From NCBI GenBank assembly GCA_904501665.1, contig CAJGBT010000027.1, forward strand, positions 1 through 12,667: 12,667 nt of DNA. The letters are read 5' to 3'. The first letter of the stretch is position 1; the number at the start of each line of letters is the position of its first letter. This document shows positions 1 through 7,897 of this stretch, one piece after another. The translations under genes were made by a program, and so were the position numbers. The notes under the pieces were generated by a model that did not search any database, was not told where the DNA came from, and worked only from the letters and a program-made list of their open reading frames with translations. The stretch comes from an uncultured Bacilli bacterium. Its GTDB lineage: Bacteria > Bacillota_I > Bacilli_A > Mycoplasmatales > Mycoplasmoidaceae.

Positions 1-321
1 GAATTTGTAAAATTTCTTGAATCTAAAGGTGTGATTAAAAGGTTAATCCTATTAGGTCAACCTGAGTGTAATGGTTGTGTAGAAAGATTTCATAAGACTA
101 TCGATAAAAAATGTTGATCACAATTTAAACAAGCAAAATCAATTGATGAAATTAAAAGAATTATTTTTTGTTTTAGTTATGAATATAACTTCAAAAGGTT
201 CCATTATTACTCAGAATTAGAACATCTACCTTATGCTCAAAGATTTTTAATACCTAAAATTGCTATAAATTCTGATATAATGAGATATAGAAGTTACCAG
301 TCCCAAAAGATGGTGCATTAA
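1..321 (+). pseudogene. DDE transposase, C-terminal fragment (cut by window edge)
   Basis: An open frame of 106 codons runs in from the left edge and stops at TAA 319-321; one TGA (codon 39) is read as Trp. It matches the end of an rve-type integrase core as used by IS3/IS481-like transposases. GQPECNGCVERFH (residues 19-31) corresponds to the usual 'P..NG..ER' segment carrying the catalytic Glu, and it is followed by a Y-N-F-x-R-x-H type motif (residues 64-69). The rest of the element, including the two catalytic Asp residues, lies outside the window, so intact versus truncated cannot be decided. The exact IS family is uncertain. It lies 81 bp upstream of ndk and points the same way, so read-through is possible. 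Confidence 0.7.
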
Positions 322-334
322 ACAATTAATTAAA

Positions 335-363
335 ATGATATATTTAATAAAATTTTATATAAT
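335..363 (+). promoter_or_regulatory. Putative sigma-70-type promoter of ndk
   Basis: TATAAT at 358-363 lies 17 bp after ATGATA at 335-340, which matches 4 of 6 bases of TTGACA. It is 39 bp upstream of the ndk ATG. A perfect 14-bp palindrome, AATCTTTAAAGATT at 373-386, falls in the predicted leader just before the ribosome binding site AGGA (391-394). In such AT-rich DNA the palindrome may be chance. Confidence 0.5.
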
Positions 364-402
364 ATTTTTAATAATCTTTAAAGATTAAAAAGGACTAAAA
401 CT

Positions 403-855
403 ATGGAAAAAACTTTTGCAATGATAAAACCAAATGCTGTTCAAAGAAATTTAATTGGTGAAATTGTAGCTCGAATTGAAAGAAAGGGATTTGTAATCCA
501 TGCTCTTAAATTTGTAATGGTTACCAAAAAACAAGCTGAAGCACATTATAATGTACACAGGGACAAACCGTTCTTTAATGATTTAGTAGAATCTATTACT
601 TCTGGACCAGTAGTTGTTATGGTTGTTGGTGGGAACAATATTGTTGAGATATTAAGATTATTGGCTGGAGCTACTAAACCAACTGAATCATTGCCAGGGA
701 CTATTAGAGGAGATTTTTCTAATGACATTGGTATGAATGTTATTCATACAAGTGATTCTATAGAAAATGCAAAATATGAAATTGGTGTTTATTTTTCTGA
801 AGATGAAATCATTGACTATGATAAGACTTTAAATAAAGAAGTTTTTTCTCAATAA
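403..855 (+). CDS. ndk: Nucleoside diphosphate kinase
   Basis: A cytoplasmic enzyme that moves the gamma-phosphate of ATP onto other nucleoside diphosphates through a phospho-histidine, balancing NTP and dNTP pools. The 150-residue length is normal for the family. Visible hallmarks are the ATP-binding Lys9 in MIKPNAV, Tyr49, Arg85, Arg102 in the T-I-R-G segment, and the active-site signature N-V-I-H-T-S-D-S, where His115 is the phosphorylated residue. The C-terminal tail after residue 128 is a little long and acidic. The start is fixed by AGGA 8 nt upstream and by the conserved N-terminus. A glycosyltransferase gene follows after 15 nt on the same strand, so the two may be co-transcribed. Nothing is missing, and I expect an active enzyme. 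Confidence 0.97.
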   Translation: MEKTFAMIKPNAVQRNLIGEIVARIERKGFVIHALKFVMVTKKQAEAHYNVHRDKPFFNDLVESITSGPVVVMVVGGNNIVEILRLLAGATKPTESLPGTIRGDFSNDIGMNVIHTSDSIENAKYEIGVYFSEDEIIDYDKTLNKEVFSQ

Positions 856-870
856 TTTTATTAAATTTTT

Positions 871-1770
871 ATGTCTTCTAAAAGTTTTTCAATTGTTATT
901 CCTTACTATAATTCAAATAAATATATTGAAAAAGCACTTGAATCAATCATTACTGCTAAATATGATCAATCATTAATTGAAGTGTTAATCATTGATGATG
1001 GTTCTAATAATGACTCTTTTGAAGTAGTAAATCAATATTGTCAAAAATATAAAAACATTAAATTATTTCATAAACCTAATGGACAATGGGGCTCTGTTAT
1101 TAATTATGTTTTATCTAATCAATTAGTTAAAAAACAATATATTGCTATTTTAGATTCTGATGATTTTTATCATCAAAATACTTTTGCAATTTTAAATGAT
1201 ATGCCAGATCATGATATATTAGTTGGAGCATTTAGAAAATTTAATGGAAAAAAACAAACTAGAAAAGTGTTACCTTTTTGGTATTTGATTAAAAGGAATC
1301 TTTATAATCAAAGACAAATGTCGACTCCTTTTTGTTTACCATTAATTTTTTTTACTAAAAAAGAAGTATTTTATACTTTAGAAAAATTAGATGAGAATAT
1401 GGCTTATCAAGACCCTGTTTATTGATGCCAATTAATAAAAAATGCTAAATCCTTATCTTTTACTAAAAAAATTACTGGATATTATTTTTTTAATCGCCCT
1501 GATAATTCAATATCACAATCATGAGATGAAAAAAGATTTATAGCTGAATTGAATGCATGTAAAAAAATGCTACAATATGACAACCAAGAAATGGTTTCAT
1601 GCCGTCTTAATATTAAAGCTTTTAAACAAATAATAAAAGCTAAAAACATTAAATTTCATATTAATCGAAAATTTAACTTTAAATGGTATCCCTGATATAT
1701 TAGATGTTTTTATTTCCTTGTTCATCAAATAACTTTAAAAAAATTTTTTATTTATAACAAACATGATTAA
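871..1770 (+). CDS. Family 2 glycosyltransferase
   Basis: 299 residues, with three TGA codons read as Trp (1423, 1522 and 1693). Under the standard code it would stop after 184 residues. A GT-A fold is indicated by FSIVIPYYN (6-14), the nucleotide-binding I-D-D-G-S at 41-45, and a D-S-D metal-binding triad at 95-97 (LDSDDF). A Y-Q-D segment near residue 181 is a candidate for the catalytic acidic site. No membrane segment is visible, so it probably works at the cytoplasmic face of the membrane, making a glycolipid or surface polysaccharide. Sugar donor and acceptor cannot be read from the sequence. The start is 15 nt after ndk without a clear Shine-Dalgarno, which suggests coupling to ndk translation. 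Its last 23 nt overlap the end of the opposing glycosyltransferase gene. Confidence 0.85.
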
Positions 1771-3130
1771 TTTCTTTTAAGTGATATTTACTAACTAAAT
1801 TTGGATTTAATAAAATTAATAATCGCTTATCAAGCTTATTAATTAACATTAACTCTTCTTTTGAAAAATTTTTAAAATGACTTAAATCTATGAAAAAAAT
1901 TTTCTTTTTTTCTAAAATATCCTTTTTAATTTTATCTGGTTTGATACCCCAAAGGATATTTTGAAATTTTGTCTCTTCTATTTGTTCTTGTTTATTTTTC
2001 ATTAGAAGTAAAAAAGTAGCTTTTTTAAATCTCTTAAACCCATTTAAATCATTAAATTTTGGACAATAGTAAACTAATGATTTTTTATTCTTAATTTCTG
2101 ATAAATTATTCAAATAATGAATTTTATTTTCAAATATCATTTCTTTATTTAAAATGATTTTTTGAGATCGATTATAAATTGTTTTTAAATAAAAATAAGC
2201 AAAAGATTTTCAAAAAGTTTTTGAATATTTTAGTTGCATATCATTAGATTTTAAAAAATTTAAAAAAGCAATTAATGGTAACTTCTTAATATCTTTATTT
2301 TTGGAATAAAATTTAGATAATTTATAGCAAACCACCATTATTTGAAATAATGTACCATTAATGTATCTTTTATATTCTTTATTATTTAATCAATTTTGTT
2401 CATCATATTTTTTAAAAGCATATTTTGTTTGTTCAAATAAATCAATTATTTTTCATTTATTTTGTTCACTAAATTGTGATAGTGTTTTTACTTTATTAGA
2501 TCTAAATCTTGAGTAATAATAAACAATATTTTTAGTTGATTTAAAATTTGGAGTTTTTAAGAAAATATAATTCATTAACCCAATGTCTTCGTAAGAATAG
2601 CCAGGTAAAAATTCATCATTTTTAAAAACGTCCTTATTTAGCAAACATGATCAGCATGTACAAATATTAGATTTTACATAATGTTGAGAAGTAATCTTTT
2701 TTGTATAGCGATATGAAACAAGGAAAGGGAAATAAAAAAATTTTCTAAATATAACGATTGCTCTTCCAGACACAATATCATATTGTCCCTCTGTGGCAAT
2801 TTTATATAGTTTTTTAATTGCATTTTTAGGAACAAAATCATCATGGTCTAAAAAATAAATAAAAGGAGCACTTGCATTTTTAATTAAAACATTACGACAC
2901 TCAGCTAAACCTTTGTTTTCTTGATTAATAATTCGACTATTTTTTGTGAATCCATATTTTTTAATATTTTCTTCTAATTTTAAAAGTGTGTTATCAGTAG
3001 AACCATCATTTAAAAATAATAATTCTTTATCTTCAAAATCAATCTGACTTAGATTTTTAAATAATTTATCTAAAAATTTTTCAGAGTTATAACAAGGAAT
3101 ACAAATTGAAACCTTTAAATCATTATTCAT
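1748..3130 (-). CDS. Family 2 glycosyltransferase, long form
   Basis: One continuous frame of 460 residues once TGA is read as Trp; under the standard code it falls into three pieces. The GT-A domain occupies about residues 5-200: VSICIPCYNSE (7-17), the N-D-G-S nucleotide site (41-44), E-N-K-G-L-A-E-C-R-N (71-80), the metal-binding D-H-D (95-97), and a catalytic-type Y-E-D at 180-182. The remaining ~270 residues are basic and unrecognised and may shape acceptor binding. No obvious transmembrane helix is seen. It probably adds sugars to lipid or surface polymers; substrate unknown. It differs clearly from the 299-residue transferase that it faces. ATG 3128-3130 is used without a visible Shine-Dalgarno; the promoter is probably within the palindrome at 3145-3168 shared with the divergent hydrolase gene. 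Confidence 0.85.
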
Positions 3131-3144
3131 AAATCATTAAGTTT

Positions 3145-3168
3145 TATTTTATATTATAATATAAAATA
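3145..3168. promoter_or_regulatory. 24-bp perfect palindrome serving as divergent promoter
   Basis: Positions 3145-3168 are an exact inverted repeat, centred between 3156 and 3157. It contains TATAAT on the plus strand (3155-3160) and TATAAT on the minus strand (3158-3153), so the -10 elements of the two divergent genes overlap. The minus-strand gene starts at 3130 and the plus-strand gene at 3197. No good -35 is visible on either side. It could be a bidirectional promoter, a dimeric repressor site, or both. Confidence 0.55.
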
Positions 3169-3196
3169 TTTATCCAAATAATTTAAAAGAAGCACA

Positions 3197-4048
3197 ATGA
3201 AAACTAAGATAAAAGATGATTTTTGTTTTAATAGAAAAGTAAAAGTAAAAAATGATATTTTTAATATTTATTATGTTAAAGCACTAAAAGATAAAAATAG
3301 TAAAAAATGTTTATTTTTTGTTCCAGGTTTAAATGGTAATGGTGTAACAATTAATTATTGAAACTATCCTAAAATAATAAATAATTGAAATATCTTTTCA
3401 GTAGATATGCGAGCGCAAGGAAATGATACTAATAAACCATCACGTTATTTTAAAACTTATTTAAATGATTTATATGAAATTATTAAATTTATTAGGGAAG
3501 AATTTCAAATGGAAGAAATAATTTTATTGGGCGAATCATGAGGTGGAGCTTTATGCAATCTTTATGCTAAGTTTTATCATGATGTTAATGGGTATATGAC
3601 ATGAAACATACCATATGAAATTATTGATGTTTCAAACGAAAAAAAGAAAGACAAATTCTTGAAAAATATTAAAATGATACTTACATTTTTAACCAATATA
3701 AATACATATGATAATGGAGGTTTTGTTGAAAAATTAACAAATAATCCAATTTTAATTAAGATAGTTAAATTTTTAGCTAGAAAAAAGGTTTCTAATCGTG
3801 TTATTATAGCGGCTTGATTATCATTTAAAAAGTCATGAAGATTTATCCTTAAAAATCATAAAAAAATTAATTTTAAATATATTCAATCAAATGATGATAT
3901 TATGAAATCCAACAATGTAGTTGAGAAATTAAAAAAAGAAAGTGATAAAGTCATTATTTTTAATAAAGGGACACATATATTAACTTTTGATAAATTCCAA
4001 CAAGACAAATTATTTGATGAAATTTATAACTTTATATCAAACAAATAA
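3197..4048 (+). CDS. Alpha/beta hydrolase (lipase/esterase-like)
   Basis: 283 residues, with six TGA codons read as Trp; for this reason it is not apparent under the standard code. The serine-hydrolase pattern is clear. FFVPGLNGNG (40-49) is the oxyanion-hole strand and loop, and L-G-E-S-W-G-G (111-117) is the nucleophile elbow with Ser114. Asp233 or Asp234 in S-N-D-D is a candidate acid, and His260 in K-G-T-H is the candidate base. Size and motifs fit lysophospholipase or monoacylglycerol-lipase-like enzymes. No signal peptide is visible, so it is probably cytoplasmic or membrane-associated. In organisms that scavenge host lipids such enzymes often process acyl chains, but the substrate here is unknown. 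Start: ATG preceded by a weak AGAAG. The gene is transcribed away from the glycosyltransferase at 1748-3130. Confidence 0.85.
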
Positions 4049-4063
4049 TCTCTATTTTTAATA

Positions 4064-4101
4064 TTTGGAGAGAATTCTCTCAAAACTATTTCTTATTTTT
4101 T
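4064..4101 (+). terminator. Putative rho-independent terminator after the hydrolase gene
   Basis: The perfect palindrome GAGAGAATTCTCTC (4068-4081), flanked by TTT and AAA, forms a short hairpin 19 nt after the hydrolase stop. A T-rich stretch (4089-4101, ending in six T) follows. There is a gap of about 8-14 nt between stem and T-run, which weakens the call. Confidence 0.45.
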
Positions 4102-4122
4102 GCCTCATCTATAACTAAGGTA

Positions 4123-4139
4123 AAAAATTTCAAATTTTT
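4123..4139 (-). terminator. Possible terminator of the coiled-coil gene
   Basis: AAAAATTT-C-AAATTTTT is an inverted repeat with 8-bp arms that begins 3 nt past the stop codon of the minus-strand gene at 4143. The stem is all A/T and no long U-run follows, so termination strength is doubtful. Confidence 0.3.
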
Positions 4140-4142
4140 AAA

Positions 4143-4490
4143 CTATAAAGCTAATTCTTTTTTAATGGTTGGACAATTTTCAATTCTATCCAATCGGTAA
4201 TTAATTTGTTTGATTTCTTCTTCTACATGATCTATTCTAGCTTCAATTTTGTCTAACCGATCTTCAATGTTATCTAACCGAGCATTAATTGGTTGTAGTA
4301 ACTCTTGTAATTGTTGTAATTGCAAGTCACTAAACCCTTTGTTTTGATTGTTATTTGATGATTTCATAATTTCTGTTCCTAAATAAATAGTTCATTGAGC
4401 AGCATTTTCATCTTCGTGTACTTTAATAGCATAGTTTCATGTCCTATTCCTTAAAGCTGCTAGAAAAGCTTTCTTATTAAATTTAATCAT
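4143..4490 (-). CDS. Small coiled-coil protein of unknown function
   Basis: 115 residues; two TGA codons at residues 18 and 33 are read as Trp. I chose ATG 4488-4490 rather than the internal ATG at 4367 because AAAGGAG (4504-4498) sits 7 nt upstream of it, an unusually strong site for this window. The N-terminal part (1-41), basic then mixed, ends in I-Y-L-G-T-E-I. A spacer rich in Asn/Gln (43-57) follows. The next stretch, about 60-105, is a heptad coiled coil (repeats of R-L-D-x-I-E and similar) resembling the DUF16-like coiled-coil families that mycoplasmas expand. The C-terminus carries N-C-P-T-I-K-K-E-L. No membrane segment. It probably oligomerises; the function is not known to me. A decayed tandem copy lies just upstream at 4662-4975. 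Confidence 0.75.
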
Positions 4491-4525
4491 AAAATGACTC
4501 CTTTTGGTTTAAATTTAGTTTTTTA

Positions 4526-4554
4526 ATAGTATCTATTAAATGTCTCTATCTTAA
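4526..4554 (-). promoter_or_regulatory. Putative promoter of the coiled-coil gene
   Basis: On the minus strand, TTAAGA (4554-4549; 4 of 6 bases of TTGACA) lies 17 bp before TACTAT (4531-4526), about 36 bp upstream of the ATG at 4490. Spacing is ideal and the hexamers moderate. Confidence 0.4.
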
Positions 4555-4602
4555 ATAAAGGAGAAAAAATTCTTATTTTTCATTTTTATTTGTCTAAAAG
4601 TG

Positions 4603-4620
4603 AAATTTTTGCAAAAATTT
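4603..4620. repeat. 18-bp perfect palindrome AAATTTTTGCAAAAATTT, copy 1
   Basis: An exact inverted repeat centred on GC, upstream (minus sense) of the intact coiled-coil gene. An identical copy is at 5040-5057, upstream of the decayed copy of the gene, and a related 20-mer is at 12431-12450. It lacks a following T-run on either strand, so a protein-binding site is at least as likely as a terminator. Confidence 0.55.
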
Positions 4621-4661
4621 AAAAAATTTTAGTCTATATATTAATAGATAAATAAATTAAT

Positions 4662-4975
4662 TTAAACAGTAAGTTCTTTTTTAATAGTAGGGCAGTTTTT
4701 AATTTGTTTAATATCAGACATCATTGCATTTTATTGTTCTTCCACATGATCTAGTCTAACTTCAATGTTATCTAACTGATCATTGATATATTTAATATCT
4801 AATTTCATTTCTTTAACTTCACTAATTACATTTAATATTAATTCTCTTATTGTTGGTGGTTTCATCTTGTGATTCCAAAATAAATATGTAATTGTCAATA
4901 ATCTTTGGTTAGAACTTGATATGCTCTAGTAATATTAAGAGCCTTTTAACATTGCTATAATCATTACTTTATCAA
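4662..4975 (-). pseudogene. Decayed tandem copy of the coiled-coil gene
   Basis: From ATG 4863-4865 the minus strand encodes 44 residues, including LDNIEVRLDHVEEQ, which closely resembles LDNIEDRLDKIEARIDHVEEE in the intact neighbour. A TAA at 4731-4733 interrupts it; beyond it the frame resumes and ends N-C-P-T-I-K-K-E-L-T-V before TAA 4662-4664, matching the N-C-P-T-I-K-K-E-L-A-L end of the intact copy. Upstream of 4865, frame-shifted traces of the N-terminal part can be recognised (about 4866-4975), for example I-Y-F-G-I-T-R against I-Y-L-G-T-E-I, with several stops. The Asn/Gln spacer is missing. I read this as an inactivated duplicate. The shared C-terminal peptide suggests that part was important to the family. 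Confidence 0.75.
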
Positions 4976-5039
4976 TTGTATTTTCCGTTTTTTACCTTCC
5001 TTGGATTATGCTCCTACTTATAAATAAGAAAAAAAATTC

Positions 5040-5057
5040 AAATTTTTGCAAAAATTT
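5040..5057. repeat. 18-bp perfect palindrome AAATTTTTGCAAAAATTT, copy 2
   Basis: Identical to 4603-4620 and placed in the corresponding position upstream of the decayed coiled-coil copy, so it was probably included in the tandem duplication. Confidence 0.55.
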
Positions 5058-5221
5058 AACAAAATTATTAAAAATAGAAAATGTATTAATATTAGATTCC
5101 ATCCTAAATAATTGTATTAATAAAAACTTAACTAAACATTAATAAAATTTTAGGATAATTATGATATGATAAAAACCTAAAGATTAACTAAAAATATAAA
5201 AATAAATCGGTCAGTAATATT
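5058..5221. other. Non-coding gap with inverted and direct repeats
   Basis: No gene seen. ATCCTAAA (5101-5108) and TTTAGGAT (5149-5156) are 8-bp inverted arms. Between them ATTAATAAAA occurs twice as a direct repeat. The 19-mer at 5144-5162 recurs on the opposite strand at 12421-12439, in front of the DUF368 gene; here no gene lies downstream of it. It may be a relic of an insertion or of a displaced promoter. Confidence 0.4.
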
Positions 5222-6874
5222 TTATTTCCTAGACCAAATTTTTTCCATATTATCATTGTTGTAAAAACCTTTATTAGGATCAACTTTTCATATACCCATT
5301 GAATTAATCTCAAATGAATTACTATCAAAAATCATTTTTCAATTATATGTGCTAATTGTAGCAAAGATCCGGTGTTCTAAATTTCTCTTTTTTAAGGAAT
5401 TTTTATTTTCATCTAATGGATCTGGAAGTGATTGTGCTTGAATTAAATCCCGATAGCTTGTAGGCATAAAAGAATTTATAATATCATCACTAACAAAGTG
5501 TGAAGATTGCTTTGAATTTAAATATTGATTAAGATAGTTTTCCATAATGATTGGTATATCTTGCAAAGATAAAACTTGATCATCATTAAATACAAACTTA
5601 TCTTGTTTGTTAATAATATGGTCTTGTATATCATATTTAAATGGTTTGATATTTAGACAAGGTATATAATGGTGTCAATTAAAATTAAAAATGGTGTCAT
5701 ATTGTTGTTTAGTTATTTTTTTATGATTAAGTAAATACTTACAAATGTTTTTAAAAATATTTAAACTTCTAACTTCATAACCATGATCAGATAATACAAA
5801 AATTAATGATTTGTCATATACAGTTATTGGTTTTCCATTTTTATCATAAATAATGTTCCCATCATTATCAACAAAAGGTTCATTTTTCAATCTTAAAAGA
5901 AATGGTTTTAAATCTTGCATTACTGTTCAAATGGAGCGCACGAAATCTTCTTTTGAATTGCTTGATTTATATTTATTTTTTTCTTTAATAATATAATTTT
6001 CATGAGTTTGTTGACTAAAAAAGCTAAAAAAGGTACCTGAATTGCTTGAATCAAATTTAATTATACTTGGTAATTTATTTAAAACTTCTGCATCATAAAT
6101 TGAATCCTGTTCTAAAAGTTTAATATATCGATTAAATTTATAATTTGCAATTTTAGCATTAGTCATTGTGTTTATATCCATGTTAATACTACTAAAATCA
6201 TCTTGTAGTTTTCTCATGTTTCCAAAACAGTATTGTGATGACATTGAGGTATCGCCATAATATGGTAAATTATTATATGTAATATTTGATACATCATTAT
6301 CAATTAGCATTTTTGATAAGTTATATAAAGCATAAAAGTATCACTCATTTTCATTAAGTTTATTATTTGTTTTGGGTTGAATATCCACATTTTTTGATAT
6401 TGATTGTTTCATAGCAATATTAAACATTGGTCCAGAATATATTGCTGGGTTAGAAATCTTAGTTAATGAACCATTTGATAAAACATTGGCATATGATGTA
6501 AATTCAGGAAATAATTTTATAAAAGCATTTTCCTTATTAATGATTTCATCAACTAGCAAAAGCAAATTTCATGTTACTCCTTGGGTTCTATCAAAATATA
6601 AAAATAAAACATTTTGTTTGTTTTTTGATAATTTTAAATACTTGGCAACATTCTCATTGGGAATTAAATAAGATTTACTATTCTTATTACTAAATAAAAT
6701 AGGAATCAGAATTGATCCAATATAAATAAAAGGTATAAAAATAATAAATATAAATCAAGCTATTTTTTTAAATTTAGTTTTCTTAGTATTTGTAGTTCTT
6801 GTCCTTAATAATATAAAATTTTGTTTTGCAAAAATCTTGTATTTTCCTTTATAAAAATGAATCAGATGTATCAA
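5222..6874 (-). CDS. Membrane-anchored sulfatase-like enzyme (alkaline phosphatase superfamily), 5' end unresolved
   Basis: A long minus-strand frame with TGA as Trp ends at TAA 5222-5224. A basic stretch is followed by a hydrophobic helix (about 6730-6690), then VLFLYFDRTQG (about 6610-6580; acidic metal ligand), an N-V-L-S-N-G-S-L-T segment (about 6495-6465; candidate Ser/Thr nucleophile), and IFVLSDHG (about 5810-5785; Asp-His metal ligands). This order is that of sulfatase/LTA-synthase-type enzymes, which hydrolyse or transfer phosphate or sulfate esters outside the membrane. There is no ATG or GTG at the 5' end: the frame is open back to a stop at 6956-6958. I use TTG 6872-6874 only as the first conventional start. 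ATT 6833-6835 behind AAAGGA (6850-6845) is another option. The upstream gene 6805-7281 supplies several helices in the +1-related frame, so one original gene split by a frameshift is most likely. Confidence 0.7.
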
Positions 6875-7281
6875 ATTAAGAAAATAAATAAAACAAAATA
6901 AAATAATGAAAATAAAAAGTAACCAATATAGTTGGAAACTATAAATAATTTTGTTTTATGCTGTTCACTTTGCGAGGTGTCTAAATCATAAAATGAAAAT
7001 AGATTTAACAAAAGACCAATACTTGTAATGATAAAACCAATAAGAGAATATCTAGCACAAGCAATAAAGGCATAAATAATGATCAATGATTTATCTTGAC
7101 CCATATCAATCATTTCTTGGGTCATTTCACCAATTGTAAATCTTTCAGGAAAGGGAGTGATATTTAGAAGAAAGTATATTAATAGTGATAAAAATACTAT
7201 TAACAAAATAATATATATAGTATTAAGTAATAAAAAAGTTAAAAAAGGAATTGTTTTGGCATCTTTAATTTTAAAACACAT
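6805..7281 (-). CDS. Multi-helix membrane protein, probable N-terminal part of the sulfatase-like gene
   Basis: 158 residues with two TGA codons (6871-6873, 6862-6864) read as Trp; stop TAA at 6805-6807. Hydrophobic helices lie at about residues 12-40, 68-95 and 110-140, with a polar loop carrying R-F-T-I-G-E-M-T-Q-E-M between the first two. The last ~50 codons overlap the sulfatase-like frame, which continues exactly one frame back (-1). Sulfatase-superfamily membrane enzymes normally carry several N-terminal helices before the catalytic domain, which is what joining these frames would give. I saw no canonical slippery heptamer in the overlap, so an indel is more likely than programmed shifting. 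Start ATG 7279-7281 has no Shine-Dalgarno; TATAAT on the minus strand (7308-7303) would give a very short leader. Confidence 0.65.
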
Positions 7282-7301
7282 ACATATTATTATATATGTA
7301 T
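7280..7301. repeat. Inverted repeat over the start of the membrane gene
   Basis: ATACATAT (7280-7287) and ATATGTAT (7294-7301) are exact 8-bp arms around a 6-bp loop. They cover the minus-strand ATG and its predicted leader, between two divergent genes. This could be an operator or simply AT-rich chance. Confidence 0.35.
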
Positions 7302-7337
7302 AATTATAAAGTTAGCTTAAATATAAAAAGAAAGAGT

Positions 7338-7550
7338 ATGACTCAAATAGGAAAAAAATTAAAAACGCAAGTAATTATTGCTAGTATAATTGGGATCTTA
7401 ACATTTGGTATTTATGATATTATAGTAGCAATTATGATGTTAAATAACATTGATGAATTTGAAAATAGGAATTTAGCAATTGCTACTGGAATTTGTTTAT
7501 TACCTTTATGATTCTTAATTCCATTAATTTTAGTTTGTTTACTAAAATAA
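7338..7550 (+). CDS. Small two-helix membrane protein
   Basis: 70 residues, with TGA 7509-7511 read as Trp. Two hydrophobic helices (about 11-34 and 46-69) are separated by a short charged loop (N-N-I-D-E-F-E-N-R-N); the basic N-terminus should face the cytoplasm. I chose ATG 7338 rather than the upstream in-frame ATG at 7296, because 7296 lies inside the divergent promoter region and AAGAAAGAG precedes 7338 closely. A TATAAA (7305-7310) is a possible -10. I do not recognise the family. It is divergent from the sulfatase-like membrane gene, 56 bp apart. Confidence 0.55.
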
Positions 7551-7897
7551 ACTCTATTAAATTTATAAATACACTATTAAAAAGATTAAAGTCTATCTTT
7601 TTTGTGTTTTATGTTATTAATTTAATTTTTAGATTACTTGATATTAGTAATAAGCACATTGAGTTTACTAATACATCATTTAAACTTAAATCACACAATT
7701 TGTAATGATTTTAAATATTTTCACTGCATGTAAGTAATAGCAAATACTAAATTAGTATTTTCTAAATAAACCAAAGTTTATCAACAACTAGTTCATTGAT
7801 AAACACTATTTTAAATCAAAACTAAAATAGACTCTAAAAAATATTCATATAAAATGATAAAACAAAACAATTGTGTTTTCTTATAGCATTTTGATGC
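7551..7897. other. Intergenic region with hairpins, no convincing gene
   Basis: Two sizeable inverted repeats are present. AAATACTAA-A-TTAGTATTT spans 7742-7760 (9-bp arms), and GTTTATCAA / TTGATAAAC is at 7776-7784 and 7796-7804 (9-bp arms, 11-nt loop that itself contains AACTAGTT). Either could end transcripts from the small membrane gene. An open frame at 7508-7705 exists but has no convincing start or composition. Confidence 0.4.
7864..7879 (-). terminator. Possible terminator of the triple RidA gene
   Basis: AAAACA-ATTG-TGTTTT makes a 6-bp stem 18 nt beyond the minus-strand stop, followed on that strand by GTTTTATCATTTT. A weak A/T stem, but well placed. Confidence 0.35.

Noticed and set aside
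319..335. TTAAACAATTAATTAA after the first transposase fragment matches 11124-11139
   Set aside because: Pure A/T apart from one C and of a composition that recurs easily here; not enough to call a shared element end.
546..728. Minus-strand open frame of 60 codons
   Set aside because: Antisense within ndk, which is unmistakable.
6486..6671. Plus-strand open frame of 61 codons
   Set aside because: It lies antisense within the conserved part of the sulfatase-like catalytic frame.
6805..6955. Programmed -1 frameshift site for the sulfatase-like gene
   Set aside because: I went through the in-frame codons of the overlap and found no X-XXY-YYZ heptamer of the proper type; closest are C-TTT-TTA and A-TTT-TTG, which do not re-pair well.
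7493..7705. Plus-strand open frame of ~65-70 codons after the small membrane protein
   Set aside because: It overlaps the end of the 7338-7550 gene in another frame, begins at TTG or at an ATG without Shine-Dalgarno, and consists of Ile/Asn/Phe/Lys as expected from random AT-rich DNA.
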